Assembly: GCA_903934295.1 (NCBI GenBank)
Contig: CAIZNI010000056.1
Coordinates: 124,001-188,000 of the forward strand
From: an uncultured beta proteobacterium
GTDB lineage: Bacteria > Pseudomonadota > Gammaproteobacteria > Burkholderiales > Burkholderiaceae_E
Reading direction: 5' to 3'
DNA: 64,000 nucleotides
In this document: positions 26,200-34,771 of the stretch, one piece after another
How the letters are laid out: every line of letters starts with the position of its first letter
Numbering within the stretch: the stretch's first letter is position 1
Program-made: the position numbers and the translations under genes
The notes under the pieces: model-generated
Told to the model about the DNA's origin: nothing
The model's input: only the letters and a program-made list of their open reading frames with translations
The model's database searches: none

Positions 26200-27125
26200 C
26201 GCGCCGCTGAGCTGTCGTCGGTGCCTGCGGCGTCGCCGGTCGCGCCGATCACGCGGCTGATCACCGGGTGATAGCGCTCACCTTCGCCCTGGTCGACCGC
26301 CTGCCCGAACCAGGCATCGACCACGCGGGCCCCGCGGGCGTCCACCCCGGTCTGGCGGGCCAGCGCGAGCGCGTAGCGCAGGTCCTTGTGGGCATACCGC
26401 ACTGAGAAAGCGCGCTCGGGAAAGTCGCCCGGCACGATTGCCTTCAGGCCGTGGTTGCGCAGCGCGAAGCTGTCGGCCGATCCCTTGGCCAGGGTCTCGA
26501 ACAGCAGCGCCGCGTCCACGCCGGCCCGTTCGCCGATCGCGCGCGCTTCCGACAGCGCCACTACCGTCTCGAACAGCACCATGTTGTTCAGGATCTTGAC
26601 CACCTGGCCGCAGCCGACCGGACCGCACAGCGAGATCTCGGTGGCGAAGGTGGCGATCAGCGGGCGCACCTGCTCGAAACCGGCAGCGTCCGCCCCGACC
26701 ATGACCGAGAGCGTTCCGGCCTCGGCGGCGGCCCGGGTACGGGCCACCGGCGCGTCGATCAGCAGGGCGCCCGCCGCGGCGAAATCGGCGGCCAGCGCAC
26801 GGGTCATGGCCACATCGGAGGTGCTCAGGTCGACGATCACCTGACCGGCCCGCGCGCCGGCCAGCAGCCCGCCGGGCTGGCGCGCCACCTGCTCGACCAC
26901 CTCGCCCGAGGGCAGCGACAGAAAGACGATGTCGCAGGTCCGCGCGATGTCGGCGATGTCGGCGCCGGCCTGCACGCCGTCGGCGCCCAGCCGCGCCAGC
27001 GGCGCCGGGTCGGTGTCCAGCGCCTTCACCGGCAGCCCCGACTTGCGCGCCAGATTGCGGCAGATCGGCTCGCCCATCACGCCCAGGCCGATGAAACCGA
27101 TGCGGGTGAATCCGGTGGCTGTCAT
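26196..27125 (-). CDS. NAD(P)-dependent oxidoreductase, 3-hydroxyisobutyrate dehydrogenase family
   Basis: The track shows a 765-residue ORF, but its upstream 455 residues are antisense to the MFS gene; the real start is ATG 27125 (MTATGFTRIGFIGLGVMG), giving 309 residues. Rossmann motif GFIGLGVMGEPICRNL, substrate loop DAPVARTRAAAEAGTLS and catalytic Lys in GQVVKILNNMVLFE are all present. It is the second member of this family in the window; the two share the departure from DAPVSGG in the substrate loop. It is convergent with the aldolase/CoA transferase pair and divergent from the MFS carrier, and may act on the same hydroxy acid. Confidence 0.92.
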   Translation of the reverse strand: MTATGFTRIGFIGLGVMGEPICRNLARKSGLPVKALDTDPAPLARLGADGVQAGADIADIARTCDIVFLSLPSGEVVEQVARQPGGLLAGARAGQVIVDLSTSDVAMTRALAADFAAAGALLIDAPVARTRAAAEAGTLSVMVGADAAGFEQVRPLIATFATEISLCGPVGCGQVVKILNNMVLFETVVALSEARAIGERAGVDAALLFETLAKGSADSFALRNHGLKAIVPGDFPERAFSVRYAHKDLRYALALARQTGVDARGARVVDAWFGQAVDQGEGERYHPVISRVIGATGDAAGTDDSSAAR

Positions 27126-27269
27126 GAACGGTTCCTCGAAGGCGATGAGTCTCGAAGTATCGCGCGCCGGCGGGCGGTGTCCGGCACCGCCGGCGACATT
27201 CCCGGGAGAAATGAACCGCCCGCCGCCTCGGCGCACCCCGGCCGATGACAGGGGGGGTACGATCGCCCG

Positions 27270-28508
27270 ATGACGCCAACCCCTCTGCTGTCCAGCCTGC
27301 GCCCGGTCGCCCCCATCCTCATCGCCGCTTCGGTGATGCTCAGTCTGGTGATGGGACTGCGCCAGAGCATCGGCCTGTTCGTTCAGCCGGCGGTGCGCGA
27401 CCTGTCGATGGCGGTGGCCGATTTCACGCTGGCGATCGCCGTCCAGAACCTGGCCTGGGGCGTGCTGCAGCCGATCGCTGGCGCCTGGGCGACCCGGTAC
27501 GGCTTTCGTCCGGTGATGATCGGCGGGGCGATCGCCTATGTCCTGGGCCTGCTCGCGCTGGCCACCGCCACCGGATTCGCCGGCGTGCTGATCGGCGCCG
27601 GGCTGCTGATCGGGCTGGCGCTGGCCTGCTGCGGTTCCGGACTGGCGATGGCGGTGGTGGCGCGCCCGGTGCCGGCGGCGCTGCGCAGCAATGTGCTGGG
27701 CATGGTTTCGGCGGTGGGTTCGCTCGGCGCCATGATCTCGGCCCCGATCGGCCAGGCGCTGTCGCTTGATTTCGGCTGGCGTGCCGGGGTGTTCGGCTTC
27801 GTCGCGATCTCGCTGGTCATCCTGCCCTGCGCCTGGATGGCCGGGCGCGTCGACCGCATCCCGATTCCCCCCTCGCCGGGTGTCGCCGCCGATGCCGGCA
27901 CCGCGCGCGAAGCGGCCCGTGCGGCGATGCGTTACGGCCCCTTCCTCATCATGACGCTGGCCTATTTCGTGTGCGGCCTGCAGCTGGTGTTTCTCACCAC
28001 CCACCTGCCGTCCTACATCGCGTTCTGCGGGCTCGACCCGATGCTGGGCGCGCAGGCGCTGGCCATGATCGGCGGCTTCAACGTCCTGGGCAGCCTGTTC
28101 TTTGGCTGGGCCGGCGGGCGCTGGCCCAAGGCGGTGCTGCTGGGACTGCTCTACATCAGCCGCTCCCTGGTGCTGGCCGCCTATTTCGGCGAGCCGCCCT
28201 CGAGCGGCAGCACGCTGCTGTTCGCCGCCCTGATGGGCTTCCTGTGGATGGGCGTGGCGCCGCTGGTCTCGGGGCTGGTGATCGAGATGTTCGGTTTGCG
28301 CTGGCAGGCGATGATCCAGGGGTTGGCGTTCACCAGCCACCAGCTGGGCAGCTCGCTGGGCGCCTTCGGCGGCGGCTGGATGTTCGATGCCTTTGGCAAC
28401 TACCAGCTGGCCTGGCAGATCGGGGTCGGCATGGGCATCGTCGGCGGCGTGCTGCAGGTGCTCTCGGGGCTGCGCAAACCGCCGCCCCCGCAACTGGCCA
28501 CCGCCTAG
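27270..28508 (+). CDS. Major facilitator superfamily transporter
   Basis: A 412-residue protein with about 12 hydrophobic segments and a central cytoplasmic loop near residue 200 (WMAGRVDRIPIPPSP). The N-terminal half has IAASVMLSLVMGLRQSIGLFVQPAVRDL and WATRYGFRPVMIGG, the A-like MFS motif between helices 2 and 3. The pattern is that of oxalate/formate antiporter-like or monocarboxylate carriers of Burkholderiales. Divergent from the dehydrogenase with a 144-bp gap. Probably carries the acid metabolised by the neighbouring aldolase/CoA-transferase/dehydrogenase genes (inference). Confidence 0.9.
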   Translation: MTPTPLLSSLRPVAPILIAASVMLSLVMGLRQSIGLFVQPAVRDLSMAVADFTLAIAVQNLAWGVLQPIAGAWATRYGFRPVMIGGAIAYVLGLLALATATGFAGVLIGAGLLIGLALACCGSGLAMAVVARPVPAALRSNVLGMVSAVGSLGAMISAPIGQALSLDFGWRAGVFGFVAISLVILPCAWMAGRVDRIPIPPSPGVAADAGTAREAARAAMRYGPFLIMTLAYFVCGLQLVFLTTHLPSYIAFCGLDPMLGAQALAMIGGFNVLGSLFFGWAGGRWPKAVLLGLLYISRSLVLAAYFGEPPSSGSTLLFAALMGFLWMGVAPLVSGLVIEMFGLRWQAMIQGLAFTSHQLGSSLGAFGGGWMFDAFGNYQLAWQIGVGMGIVGGVLQVLSGLRKPPPPQLATA

Positions 28509-28532
28509 CCCGGGCGGCCAGTCCCCGCTCGA

Positions 28533-29849
28533 CTACCAGCACAATCCTTCCAGCGAGCAGGGCAGTGCCTGCAGCTGCGGCAGGCCGACCAGATCGATCA
28601 CCTGCTGCTCCGGCCGGGCGCGTTGCTGCAGCGCCGCCAGTGCGGTCGGGTTGTTCATCGCGACGATCAGCACATCGCACTGATCGATCAGGTCCTCGAT
28701 CCGGTCGTGCAGCAGTTCACCCACGTGCGGCAGGTGCGTCTCGATGAACCGGCGGTTCGCGCCGATCAGGCGCGACATGAACACCTCGGGGTCGTAGATC
28801 TGCAGCCGGATGCCCTTGCCCAGCAGGCGTTCGGCCAGCGTCACCATCGGACTTTCGCGCAGGTCGTCGGTGCCGGCCTTGAAGCTCAGGCCGATCAATC
28901 CGACCCGCCGCGCGCCGCTGGCCAGGACGCGCGAGACCGCCAGATCCAGATGGCGATCGTTCGAGCTGAGCACGCCCGCGAGCATCGGCATCTCGACATC
29001 GCGCATCTTCGCCAGGTGCGTCGTCGCCCGCAGGTCCTTGGGCAGGCAGGACCCGCCGAAGGCGAAACCCGGGCGCAGATAGGCCCGCGAGATGTTCAGC
29101 TGGGTGTCGCCGCACACCAGGTCCATGACCTCGAACGGGTTCACGCCCAGCGCATCGCACAGTCGGGCGGTCTCGTTGGCGAACGTGATCTTGAGCGCGT
29201 GAAAGTTGTTGCAGCAGACCTTCAGCATCTCGGCGGTGCGCAGGCTGGTGCGGTGCACGGCGCAGGGCAGGTGACCGAACAGTTCCCGGATCGCGGCCTC
29301 GGCGCCGTCATGGCGGCAGCCCACGATGGTGAAGGGCGGATGGTCGTAGTCGCGCACCGACGAGCCCTCGCGCAGGAACTCCGGCTGGAAGGCGACGAAG
29401 AAGTCGCGACCCTCCTGCTTGCCCGACTCGCGCTCCAGGATCGGCACCAGCACCTCTTCGACGGTGCCGGGCACCAGCGTCGAGCGGAACACGAAGACGT
29501 GCGAGCCGGGCTTGCCGCGCAGCGCGCGACCCAGGGCGGCCGCGCTGGCGGTGACCGCCGACAGATCCTGGCTGCCGTTGGCCGCTGATGGGGTGCCCAC
29601 ACAGATGAACGACAGGTCGGTGGCCAGGACCGCGCCGAGCGCGTCGTCGCTGGCCCGGGCGCGGCCGTCGGCGACGACCTGTTTCATCAGGTCGATCATG
29701 CCTTCCTCGACCACCGGGGTCTGGCCGGCGTTGATCTGCGCGATCTTGTGCGCGTCGATGTCCACCCCGATGACCTGATGGCCATCGCGCGCCAGGCAGG
29801 CGAGCGACACCGCGCCGACGTAGCCGAGACCGAAGATGCTGATGTTCAC
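28533..29849 (-). CDS. algD: GDP-mannose 6-dehydrogenase-like nucleotide-sugar dehydrogenase (AlgD type)
   Basis: The start is the GTG at 29849 (VNISIFGLGYVGAVSLACLARDGHQVIGVD), giving 438 residues; the longer track ORF adds an upstream Arg-rich stretch. The NAD-binding motif is FGLGYVG, the catalytic Cys lies in PGFAFGGSCLPKDL, and GLSFKAGTDDLRESPMVTLAERLLGKG and a C-terminal EGLCW closely follow AlgD as I remember it. It would oxidise a nucleotide hexose twice to the uronate, using two NAD+ per turn. No alginate or capsule genes flank it; it stands alone between an MFS gene and the P450 cassette. UDP-glucose dehydrogenase activity is the alternative. Confidence 0.85.
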   Translation of the reverse strand: MNISIFGLGYVGAVSLACLARDGHQVIGVDIDAHKIAQINAGQTPVVEEGMIDLMKQVVADGRARASDDALGAVLATDLSFICVGTPSAANGSQDLSAVTASAAALGRALRGKPGSHVFVFRSTLVPGTVEEVLVPILERESGKQEGRDFFVAFQPEFLREGSSVRDYDHPPFTIVGCRHDGAEAAIRELFGHLPCAVHRTSLRTAEMLKVCCNNFHALKITFANETARLCDALGVNPFEVMDLVCGDTQLNISRAYLRPGFAFGGSCLPKDLRATTHLAKMRDVEMPMLAGVLSSNDRHLDLAVSRVLASGARRVGLIGLSFKAGTDDLRESPMVTLAERLLGKGIRLQIYDPEVFMSRLIGANRRFIETHLPHVGELLHDRIEDLIDQCDVLIVAMNNPTALAALQQRARPEQQVIDLVGLPQLQALPCSLEGLCW

Positions 29850-30119
29850 GCGGCAATCCGTTTCCAGTCGGCGCGGCCCGCGGGCGCCCTTGCGCCGGCT
29901 GCCGGCGCGCCGATCGTTCATGTGCGAGGATGGACGATGCAGGCGCTTCGGGCGGGGCACTACGTCACGATCGCCGGCGCTTGATGCGCGTCTTGTTGCA
30001 TTGCACCAAAAGACGTCGATTGCCGTTCCAATACGAATGAATTAAGTTTCGCGGGGGTCGCGACGAGACGCTCGCCGACTTCCCTTCCATCGGACCGGTT
30101 GCACAAGAGGATTTCTGCA
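29850..30119. other. Divergent intergenic region, AlgD-like gene / P450 cassette
   Basis: About 270 bp without a gene. The left part is GC-rich and resembles a leader of the AlgD-like gene. The segment around 30000-30050 is distinctly AT-richer (TTGCATTGCACCAAAAG, then AATACGAATGAATTAAG) and is the most likely promoter region for the ferredoxin-P450-reductase operon. AGAGGA eight bases before 30120 is the ribosome-binding site. Confidence 0.5.
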
Positions 30120-30440
30120 ATGCCCAAGGTGATCTACATCGAACACAACGCCCGCCGCCACGAGATCGAGGTGCCGGTCGGTCACACCGTGATGCGCGGC
30201 GCCGTCGACAACGGCGTGCCCGGTATCGACGCCGACTGCGGCGGCGAGTGCGCCTGCGCCACCTGCCACGTCTATGTCGACGCCGACTGGCTGGCGCGCA
30301 CCGGCGATCGAACCGAGATGGAGCAGAGCATGCTCAGCTTCGCCGCGGTCACCCAGGACAACTCGCGGCTGTCCTGCCAGATCGTGATGACCGATTCACT
30401 CGACGGGCTGGTGGTGACACTGCCCGACGGCCAGCACTGA
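30120..30440 (+). CDS. [2Fe-2S] ferredoxin, electron carrier for the adjacent P450
   Basis: A 106-residue vertebrate/putidaredoxin-type ferredoxin starting at ATG 30120 after AGAGGA. The cluster ligands fit C-x5-C-x2-C-x36-C exactly: C40, C46, C49 ([18 protein letters not shown]) and C86 (RLSCQIVM). The C-terminal VVTLPDGQH resembles the redox-partner docking end of putidaredoxin-like proteins. It would shuttle electrons from the reductase encoded at 31744 to the P450 encoded 20 bp downstream. Confidence 0.95.
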   Translation: MPKVIYIEHNARRHEIEVPVGHTVMRGAVDNGVPGIDADCGGECACATCHVYVDADWLARTGDRTEMEQSMLSFAAVTQDNSRLSCQIVMTDSLDGLVVTLPDGQH

Positions 30441-30460
30441 CCCTTCCGGAGGATCCATCC

Positions 30461-31711
30461 ATGGACCAGGCAACCCTCGACGCCGCCCGCCAGGCCGCGT
30501 TTTCAATGCCGCTCGACCAGATCGATGTGAGCGAGCCCCGGCTGTTTCAGGACGACACGGTCGGCCACTACTTCGAGCGGCTGCGTCGCGATGACCCGGT
30601 GCATTACTGCGCCGACAGCCGCTTCGGTCCCTACTGGTCGGTGACCAAGTACAAGGACATCATGCAGGTGGAGGTCAACCACGGCATCTACTCGTCGGAC
30701 GTGCACCTGGGCGGCATCACCATCCGCGACGTGCCCGAGGCGCACCGTCGGCCGATGTTCATCGCGATGGACCCGCCGCGCCATGACGAGCAGCGCCGCA
30801 CCGTGAGCCCGATCGTGGCTCCGGGCAACCTGGCGATGATGGAAGCGACGATCCGCGAGCGCACCTGCAACGTGCTCGACGCCCTGCCGCGCAACGAGAC
30901 CTTCAACTGGGTGGATCGGGTGTCGATCGAGCTCACCACCCAGATGCTCGCCACCATCTTCGACTTCCCCTTCGAAGACCGCAGCCTGCTCACTTACTGG
31001 TCCGACGTGGCCACCGCCGATCTGACCTCCGGCGGCCCGATCGACACCGACGAGAAGCGCACCGCCGAACTCATGAAGTGCCTGGGCTATTTCACCCGGC
31101 TCTGGAACGAGCGGGTGAATGCGCCGCCGCGCAACGACCTGATCTCGATGATGGCGCACTCCCCGGCCACCCGGAACATGGAGCCCCGCGAATTCCTGGG
31201 CAACCTGATCCTGCTGATCGTCGGCGGCAACGACACCACCCGAAATTCGATGTCGGGCGGCCTGAACGCGCTGCTGCGCAACCCGGCCGAGTACGCCAAG
31301 CTGCGCGCCAACCCGTCCCTGACCGCCAGCCTGGTGCCCGAGATCATCCGCTGGACGACCCCGCTGGCGCACATGCGCCGCACCGCGGTGGCCGATGCGG
31401 AACTCGGCGGCAAGCAGATCCGCAAGGGCGACCGCGTGGTGATGTGGTACCTCTCGGGTAACCGCGACGGCGAGTCGATCGAGAACGCCGACCAGTTCAT
31501 CATCGATCGCGCCCGTCCGCGCCAGCACATCTCCTTCGGTTTCGGCATCCACCGCTGCGTGGGCAACCGCCTGGCGGAACTGCAACTGAAGATCCTGTGG
31601 GATGAGATCCTCAAGCGCTTCCCGGTGATCGAACTGGCCGGCGAACCCGAGCGCACCTTTTCCAATTTCGTTCACGGGTTCACATCCCTGCCGGTGCGCA
31701 TCCCCGGCTGA
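30461..31711 (+). CDS. Cytochrome P450, CYP153-type (alkane/fatty-acid omega-hydroxylase-like)
   Basis: The start ATG at 30461 (MDQATLDAARQAAF) follows GGAGGA; the track start at 30248 is within the ferredoxin gene. The protein has 416 residues. The oxygen-binding helix I motif is IVGGNDTTRNSMSGG, the ExxR region is EIIRWTTPLAHMRRTA, and the haem Cys lies in SFGFGIHRCVGNRLAE. MFIAMDPPRHDEQR, IDVSEPRLF and EPERTFSNFVHGFTSLPVRI match CYP153A proteins as I recall them. Family members hydroxylate the terminal carbon of medium-chain n-alkanes, alcohols or fatty acids in the cytoplasm. The intact redox partners on both sides make this a complete class I system. Confidence 0.93.
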   Translation: MDQATLDAARQAAFSMPLDQIDVSEPRLFQDDTVGHYFERLRRDDPVHYCADSRFGPYWSVTKYKDIMQVEVNHGIYSSDVHLGGITIRDVPEAHRRPMFIAMDPPRHDEQRRTVSPIVAPGNLAMMEATIRERTCNVLDALPRNETFNWVDRVSIELTTQMLATIFDFPFEDRSLLTYWSDVATADLTSGGPIDTDEKRTAELMKCLGYFTRLWNERVNAPPRNDLISMMAHSPATRNMEPREFLGNLILLIVGGNDTTRNSMSGGLNALLRNPAEYAKLRANPSLTASLVPEIIRWTTPLAHMRRTAVADAELGGKQIRKGDRVVMWYLSGNRDGESIENADQFIIDRARPRQHISFGFGIHRCVGNRLAELQLKILWDEILKRFPVIELAGEPERTFSNFVHGFTSLPVRIPG

Positions 31712-31743
31712 GCCGGCGCACCGTTTCCTGGAGCAGCAAACTG

Positions 31744-32982
31744 ATGTCGAGTGGAGTCCTGATCGTCGGAGCCGGGCACGCGGCGGGTGCCCTGGCGGCC
31801 GCCCTGCGCCAGAACGGCTATGCCGATCCCATCACGCTGGTGGGCGCCGAGCCCTTGCCCCCTTACCAGCGCCCGCCGCTGTCGAAGGCCTGGCTCAAGG
31901 GCGAGATCGAAGCCGATGCGCTGCTGCTGCGTCCGGCCGCGTTCTATGCGGACAAGGGCATTTCCCTGCGACTGTCGACCCGGGTGGTGTCGATCGATCG
32001 CGCCAGCGCCACGGTGCGCCTGGAGAGCGGTGAAACCTTGCCCTACGACCGCCTGGTGCTGGCCACCGGTTCACGTCTGCGCGCGCTCGACGTGCCCGGG
32101 GTGGGCAGCGCCGGTGTGCTCGAACTGCGCTCGGCCGAGGACGCGCAAAAGATCCGTGCTGCGCTGGCGCCGGGTCGCCGGCTGGTGGTCGTCGGTGGCG
32201 GCTATGTCGGTCTCGAGGTGGCGGCGTCGGCGCGCTCGCTCGGGGTCGACGTCACGGTGATCGAGCGCGAGCCGCGCCTGCTCGCCCGGGTGGCCAGTCC
32301 GACGCTCTCGCAGTTCTTTGCCCGCAGCCATGCCGAGCATGGCGTGACGCTGGTGACCGGTGCCAGCGTGGTGGCTTTCGAAGCGGCCGCCGGTGCGGTC
32401 ACCGGCGTGCGCCTGCTCGATGGCCGGGTATTCGACTGCGATGTCGCGGTGGTGGGCATCGGTGCGCTGGCCAACGACGGGCTGGCGGCGGCTGCCGGTC
32501 TTGCCTGCCGCGACGGCGTGGTGGTCGACGAGCGCGCGCGTACCGACGACGAGGCCGTCTACGCGATCGGCGACTGCACCCAGCGCCCGGTTCCCCGCTA
32601 CGGTCGCAGCCTGCGCCTGGAGAGCGTCCCGAACGCGCTCGAGCAGGCCAAGCAGGCCGCCGCCGACATCTGCGGCAAGCCGGTGCCCAAGCCCGATCTG
32701 CCCTGGTTCTGGTCGGACCAGTACGACATCCGCCTGCAGATCGCCGGCCTGTCGATCGACGTTGCCCAGCAGGTGGTGCGCGGCGATCCCGCCAGCGGCC
32801 GTTTCGCGGTGTTCCACCTGGACGGCACGGGTTGCCTGCAGGCGGTCGAGGCGGTCAATTCGGTGGCCGAATTCGCCGCCGCCCGGCAGTGGGCGGCGGT
32901 CGGTCAGCGTCTGGATCCGGCGCGCATCGCCGACACCGCGGTGCCGGTCAAGCAGATCCCGGACGCACCCGCGGCGGGCTGA
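31744..32982 (+). CDS. FAD-dependent ferredoxin reductase of the P450 system
   Basis: A 412-residue putidaredoxin-reductase-like flavoprotein, 32 bp after the P450 stop. The first dinucleotide motif is VLIVGAGHAAGALAAAL (FAD), YQRPPLSKAWLKGE follows, the second Rossmann motif is VVVGGGYVGLEVAASA (NADH), and YAIGDCT marks the FAD ribityl-binding segment. It ends with the reductase C-terminal domain (PWFWSDQYDIRLQIAGLS). It transfers electrons from NAD(P)H to the ferredoxin. Gene order ferredoxin-P450-reductase is a compact form of the CYP153 operon. Confidence 0.94.
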   Translation: MSSGVLIVGAGHAAGALAAALRQNGYADPITLVGAEPLPPYQRPPLSKAWLKGEIEADALLLRPAAFYADKGISLRLSTRVVSIDRASATVRLESGETLPYDRLVLATGSRLRALDVPGVGSAGVLELRSAEDAQKIRAALAPGRRLVVVGGGYVGLEVAASARSLGVDVTVIEREPRLLARVASPTLSQFFARSHAEHGVTLVTGASVVAFEAAAGAVTGVRLLDGRVFDCDVAVVGIGALANDGLAAAAGLACRDGVVVDERARTDDEAVYAIGDCTQRPVPRYGRSLRLESVPNALEQAKQAAADICGKPVPKPDLPWFWSDQYDIRLQIAGLSIDVAQQVVRGDPASGRFAVFHLDGTGCLQAVEAVNSVAEFAAARQWAAVGQRLDPARIADTAVPVKQIPDAPAAG

Positions 32983-33010
32983 GCGCCGCGGCCCAGCCGA
33001 TCGCCTGCGC

Positions 33011-34300
33011 TCAGTCGACCTGCTCGAGCGTCGGCAGCGCTGCCGTGCCGTCGAGCAGCGCAGGGCGCGCCAGGTAGGCGCGAAGGGTCAGCCGGAACCG
33101 GCCGGTCGGGGCCGGCAGCCAGTTGGCCGCGCGCGGGTCGGCAGCGGCCGGCCGCTCGCGGGCGATCCACAGGTCCATGGTGCCGTCGTCGTTTCGCACC
33201 AGGCCGCGCGACCGGTCGCCCACCGCATAGCGTCCGATCGGGTTCTCGACGAAGAAGCACCGGCCGTCGGCCAGCACCTCGTACATCGACAGCGACCAGA
33301 ACCCGTCATTGGGCAGCCCGCCGGCCGGCACCCGCATCCGGTAGCTGTGCGAGCCGTCCAGCGGCTGTCCGTCGGCCGCTTCATCCCTGCTCAGGTACAG
33401 GCACTCGACCGGTTCGAGCGCGGCCAGTCCGCCGAGCGCCACCGCGGCCCGCAGCCGGTAGTCCGTGCCGTAGTTGCCCAGCGCCGCCGGCGGGAATGCC
33501 CATCCGCCGATGCGTCGGGCGCCGCTCGACAGGCCCGCCTGCAGGGGCTGGTGAGCCGCCTCGATGCCGGCGATCCAGCGCGCCTGGATGTCCGGCGACA
33601 GGGTCTCCCAGGCATCGGTTGCGCCCGGGCGCACGCCCAGCGACGACCATTGCGCCAGCATCGGCGCCTCGGCGGCCGGCACCGGATTGCGGCCCAGCAT
33701 TTCGTTGACCACTGCCAGGAAATTGGCTGGGTCGCTCGACAGGCCAACCGCGATCCGTTGCGGATGCGGCTCGCGATCGAGCGCCCGGATCTCGATGCGC
33801 ATCGCGTTCTGCAATTCATGCACCGCCGGCGCGTCGTTCGCATCGTCGATCAGCCAGCGCCCGAGCAGCCAGACGTCGTTGGACGGCGCCCGGATGACGC
33901 GGGCGTCCGCGGGTTCGTTGCCCTGCCATGCCGGTCCGACCAGGAGCACCCGCAGGGGGCCTTCTTCGTCCAGACGGCAGCCCAGCATCGCGAAGTTGTT
34001 GGTGAAGACGTCGATCATCGCGACCGACCAGTAGCGGTCTTCGATCTCGGGGACGCTCAGCATCACGGTGGTGCACGACAGGTCGAGCCAGGTCGATGAG
34101 TACAGCGTGTCGTTGTTCGGGGTGGTCACCGCGCGGGAGCGGTGATCGGCCAGCAGGCGGCGGTGCTGGAAGCGACCGGGGGGCAGGCGTCCCGGGTTTC
34201 GCGGGCTTTCGATCAGGTTGTATCGCGTGCGGGCCATCTCGTAGAGCGGGAACAGGTATTCGAACGCTTGTTCCAGTGCGGGGTCGCTCGATGGCATCAT
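33011..34300 (-). CDS. DUF1254/DUF1214 domain protein
   Basis: A 429-residue protein. The N-terminal part (FPLYEMARTRYNLI... TTPNNDTLYSSTWLDLS, then SVPEIEDRYWSVAMIDVFTNNFAMLG) is DUF1254; the C-terminal part (GGLPNDGFWSLSMYEVLADGRCFF, ENPIGRYAVGDRSRGL, NWLPAPTGRFRLTLRAYLARPALLDG) is DUF1214. Biochemical function is not established for this pair. Most family members are exported, but this one has no visible signal peptide, starting MMPSSDPALEQAFEYLFP. It is convergent with the P450 cassette and divergent from the cupin gene. No partner gene suggests a role. Confidence 0.85.
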   Translation of the reverse strand: MMPSSDPALEQAFEYLFPLYEMARTRYNLIESPRNPGRLPPGRFQHRRLLADHRSRAVTTPNNDTLYSSTWLDLSCTTVMLSVPEIEDRYWSVAMIDVFTNNFAMLGCRLDEEGPLRVLLVGPAWQGNEPADARVIRAPSNDVWLLGRWLIDDANDAPAVHELQNAMRIEIRALDREPHPQRIAVGLSSDPANFLAVVNEMLGRNPVPAAEAPMLAQWSSLGVRPGATDAWETLSPDIQARWIAGIEAAHQPLQAGLSSGARRIGGWAFPPAALGNYGTDYRLRAAVALGGLAALEPVECLYLSRDEAADGQPLDGSHSYRMRVPAGGLPNDGFWSLSMYEVLADGRCFFVENPIGRYAVGDRSRGLVRNDDGTMDLWIARERPAAADPRAANWLPAPTGRFRLTLRAYLARPALLDGTAALPTLEQVD

Positions 34301-34335
34301 CGGCTTTCGGTGGTTGCTGAGCGGGGGGAGTCTAC

Positions 34336-34719
34336 ATGGCCGGGTTCACGAAGGTGGTTCTGTCAACCGAGGCCGATGGCCGCGCGCGGTTTCGCGACGA
34401 GCCGTTGGCGCTCGATGAAGGCAGCCCGCAGTCGCGCCTGTCGCGGCTGTTTGCCAGCGGCGGATACCAGTTGCGCGAGAGCCCGGTCGGGTTTCGCAGC
34501 GATTTTCATTGCACCACCAGCCCGCAATGGGTGTTCATCCTCCAGGGCGCGATGGAGATCGGCCTGCAGGGCGGCGTGAGCCGGGTATTCGGTCCCGGCC
34601 AGCATTTCTTCTCGGCCGATCTGCTGCCCGCGGGCGCTGTCTTCGACCCCGGTGTGCACGGGCACTGGAGCCGTCAGGTCGGCGATCAGCCGCTGGTCAC
34701 CCTGTTCGTGCGCGCCTGA
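34336..34719 (+). CDS. Cupin-like domain protein
   Basis: A 127-residue single-domain protein. The sequence QWVFILQGAMEIGLQGG, then VFGPGQHFFSADLLPAG...HGHWSRQVGDQPLVTLFVRA has the spacing of a small RmlC-like cupin barrel, with candidate metal ligands (FHCTTSPQW, GQHFF and HGHWS His residues) not all in canonical places. No signal peptide. The flanking gene DUF1254 is divergent 35 bp away and rlmJ follows 52 bp downstream. Function unknown; a metal-dependent isomerase or a small sensor is possible. Confidence 0.75.
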   Translation: MAGFTKVVLSTEADGRARFRDEPLALDEGSPQSRLSRLFASGGYQLRESPVGFRSDFHCTTSPQWVFILQGAMEIGLQGGVSRVFGPGQHFFSADLLPAGAVFDPGVHGHWSRQVGDQPLVTLFVRA

Positions 34720-34771
34720 ATCGCCGGGGGCTGAGCCCGGATCGGGCGCCGACTGGCGTACAGTCTCGCCC

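Noticed and set aside
26196-28493. 765-residue minus-strand ORF as one protein
   Set aside because: Only the last 309 residues from ATG 27125 are a dehydrogenase; the rest is antisense to the MFS gene.
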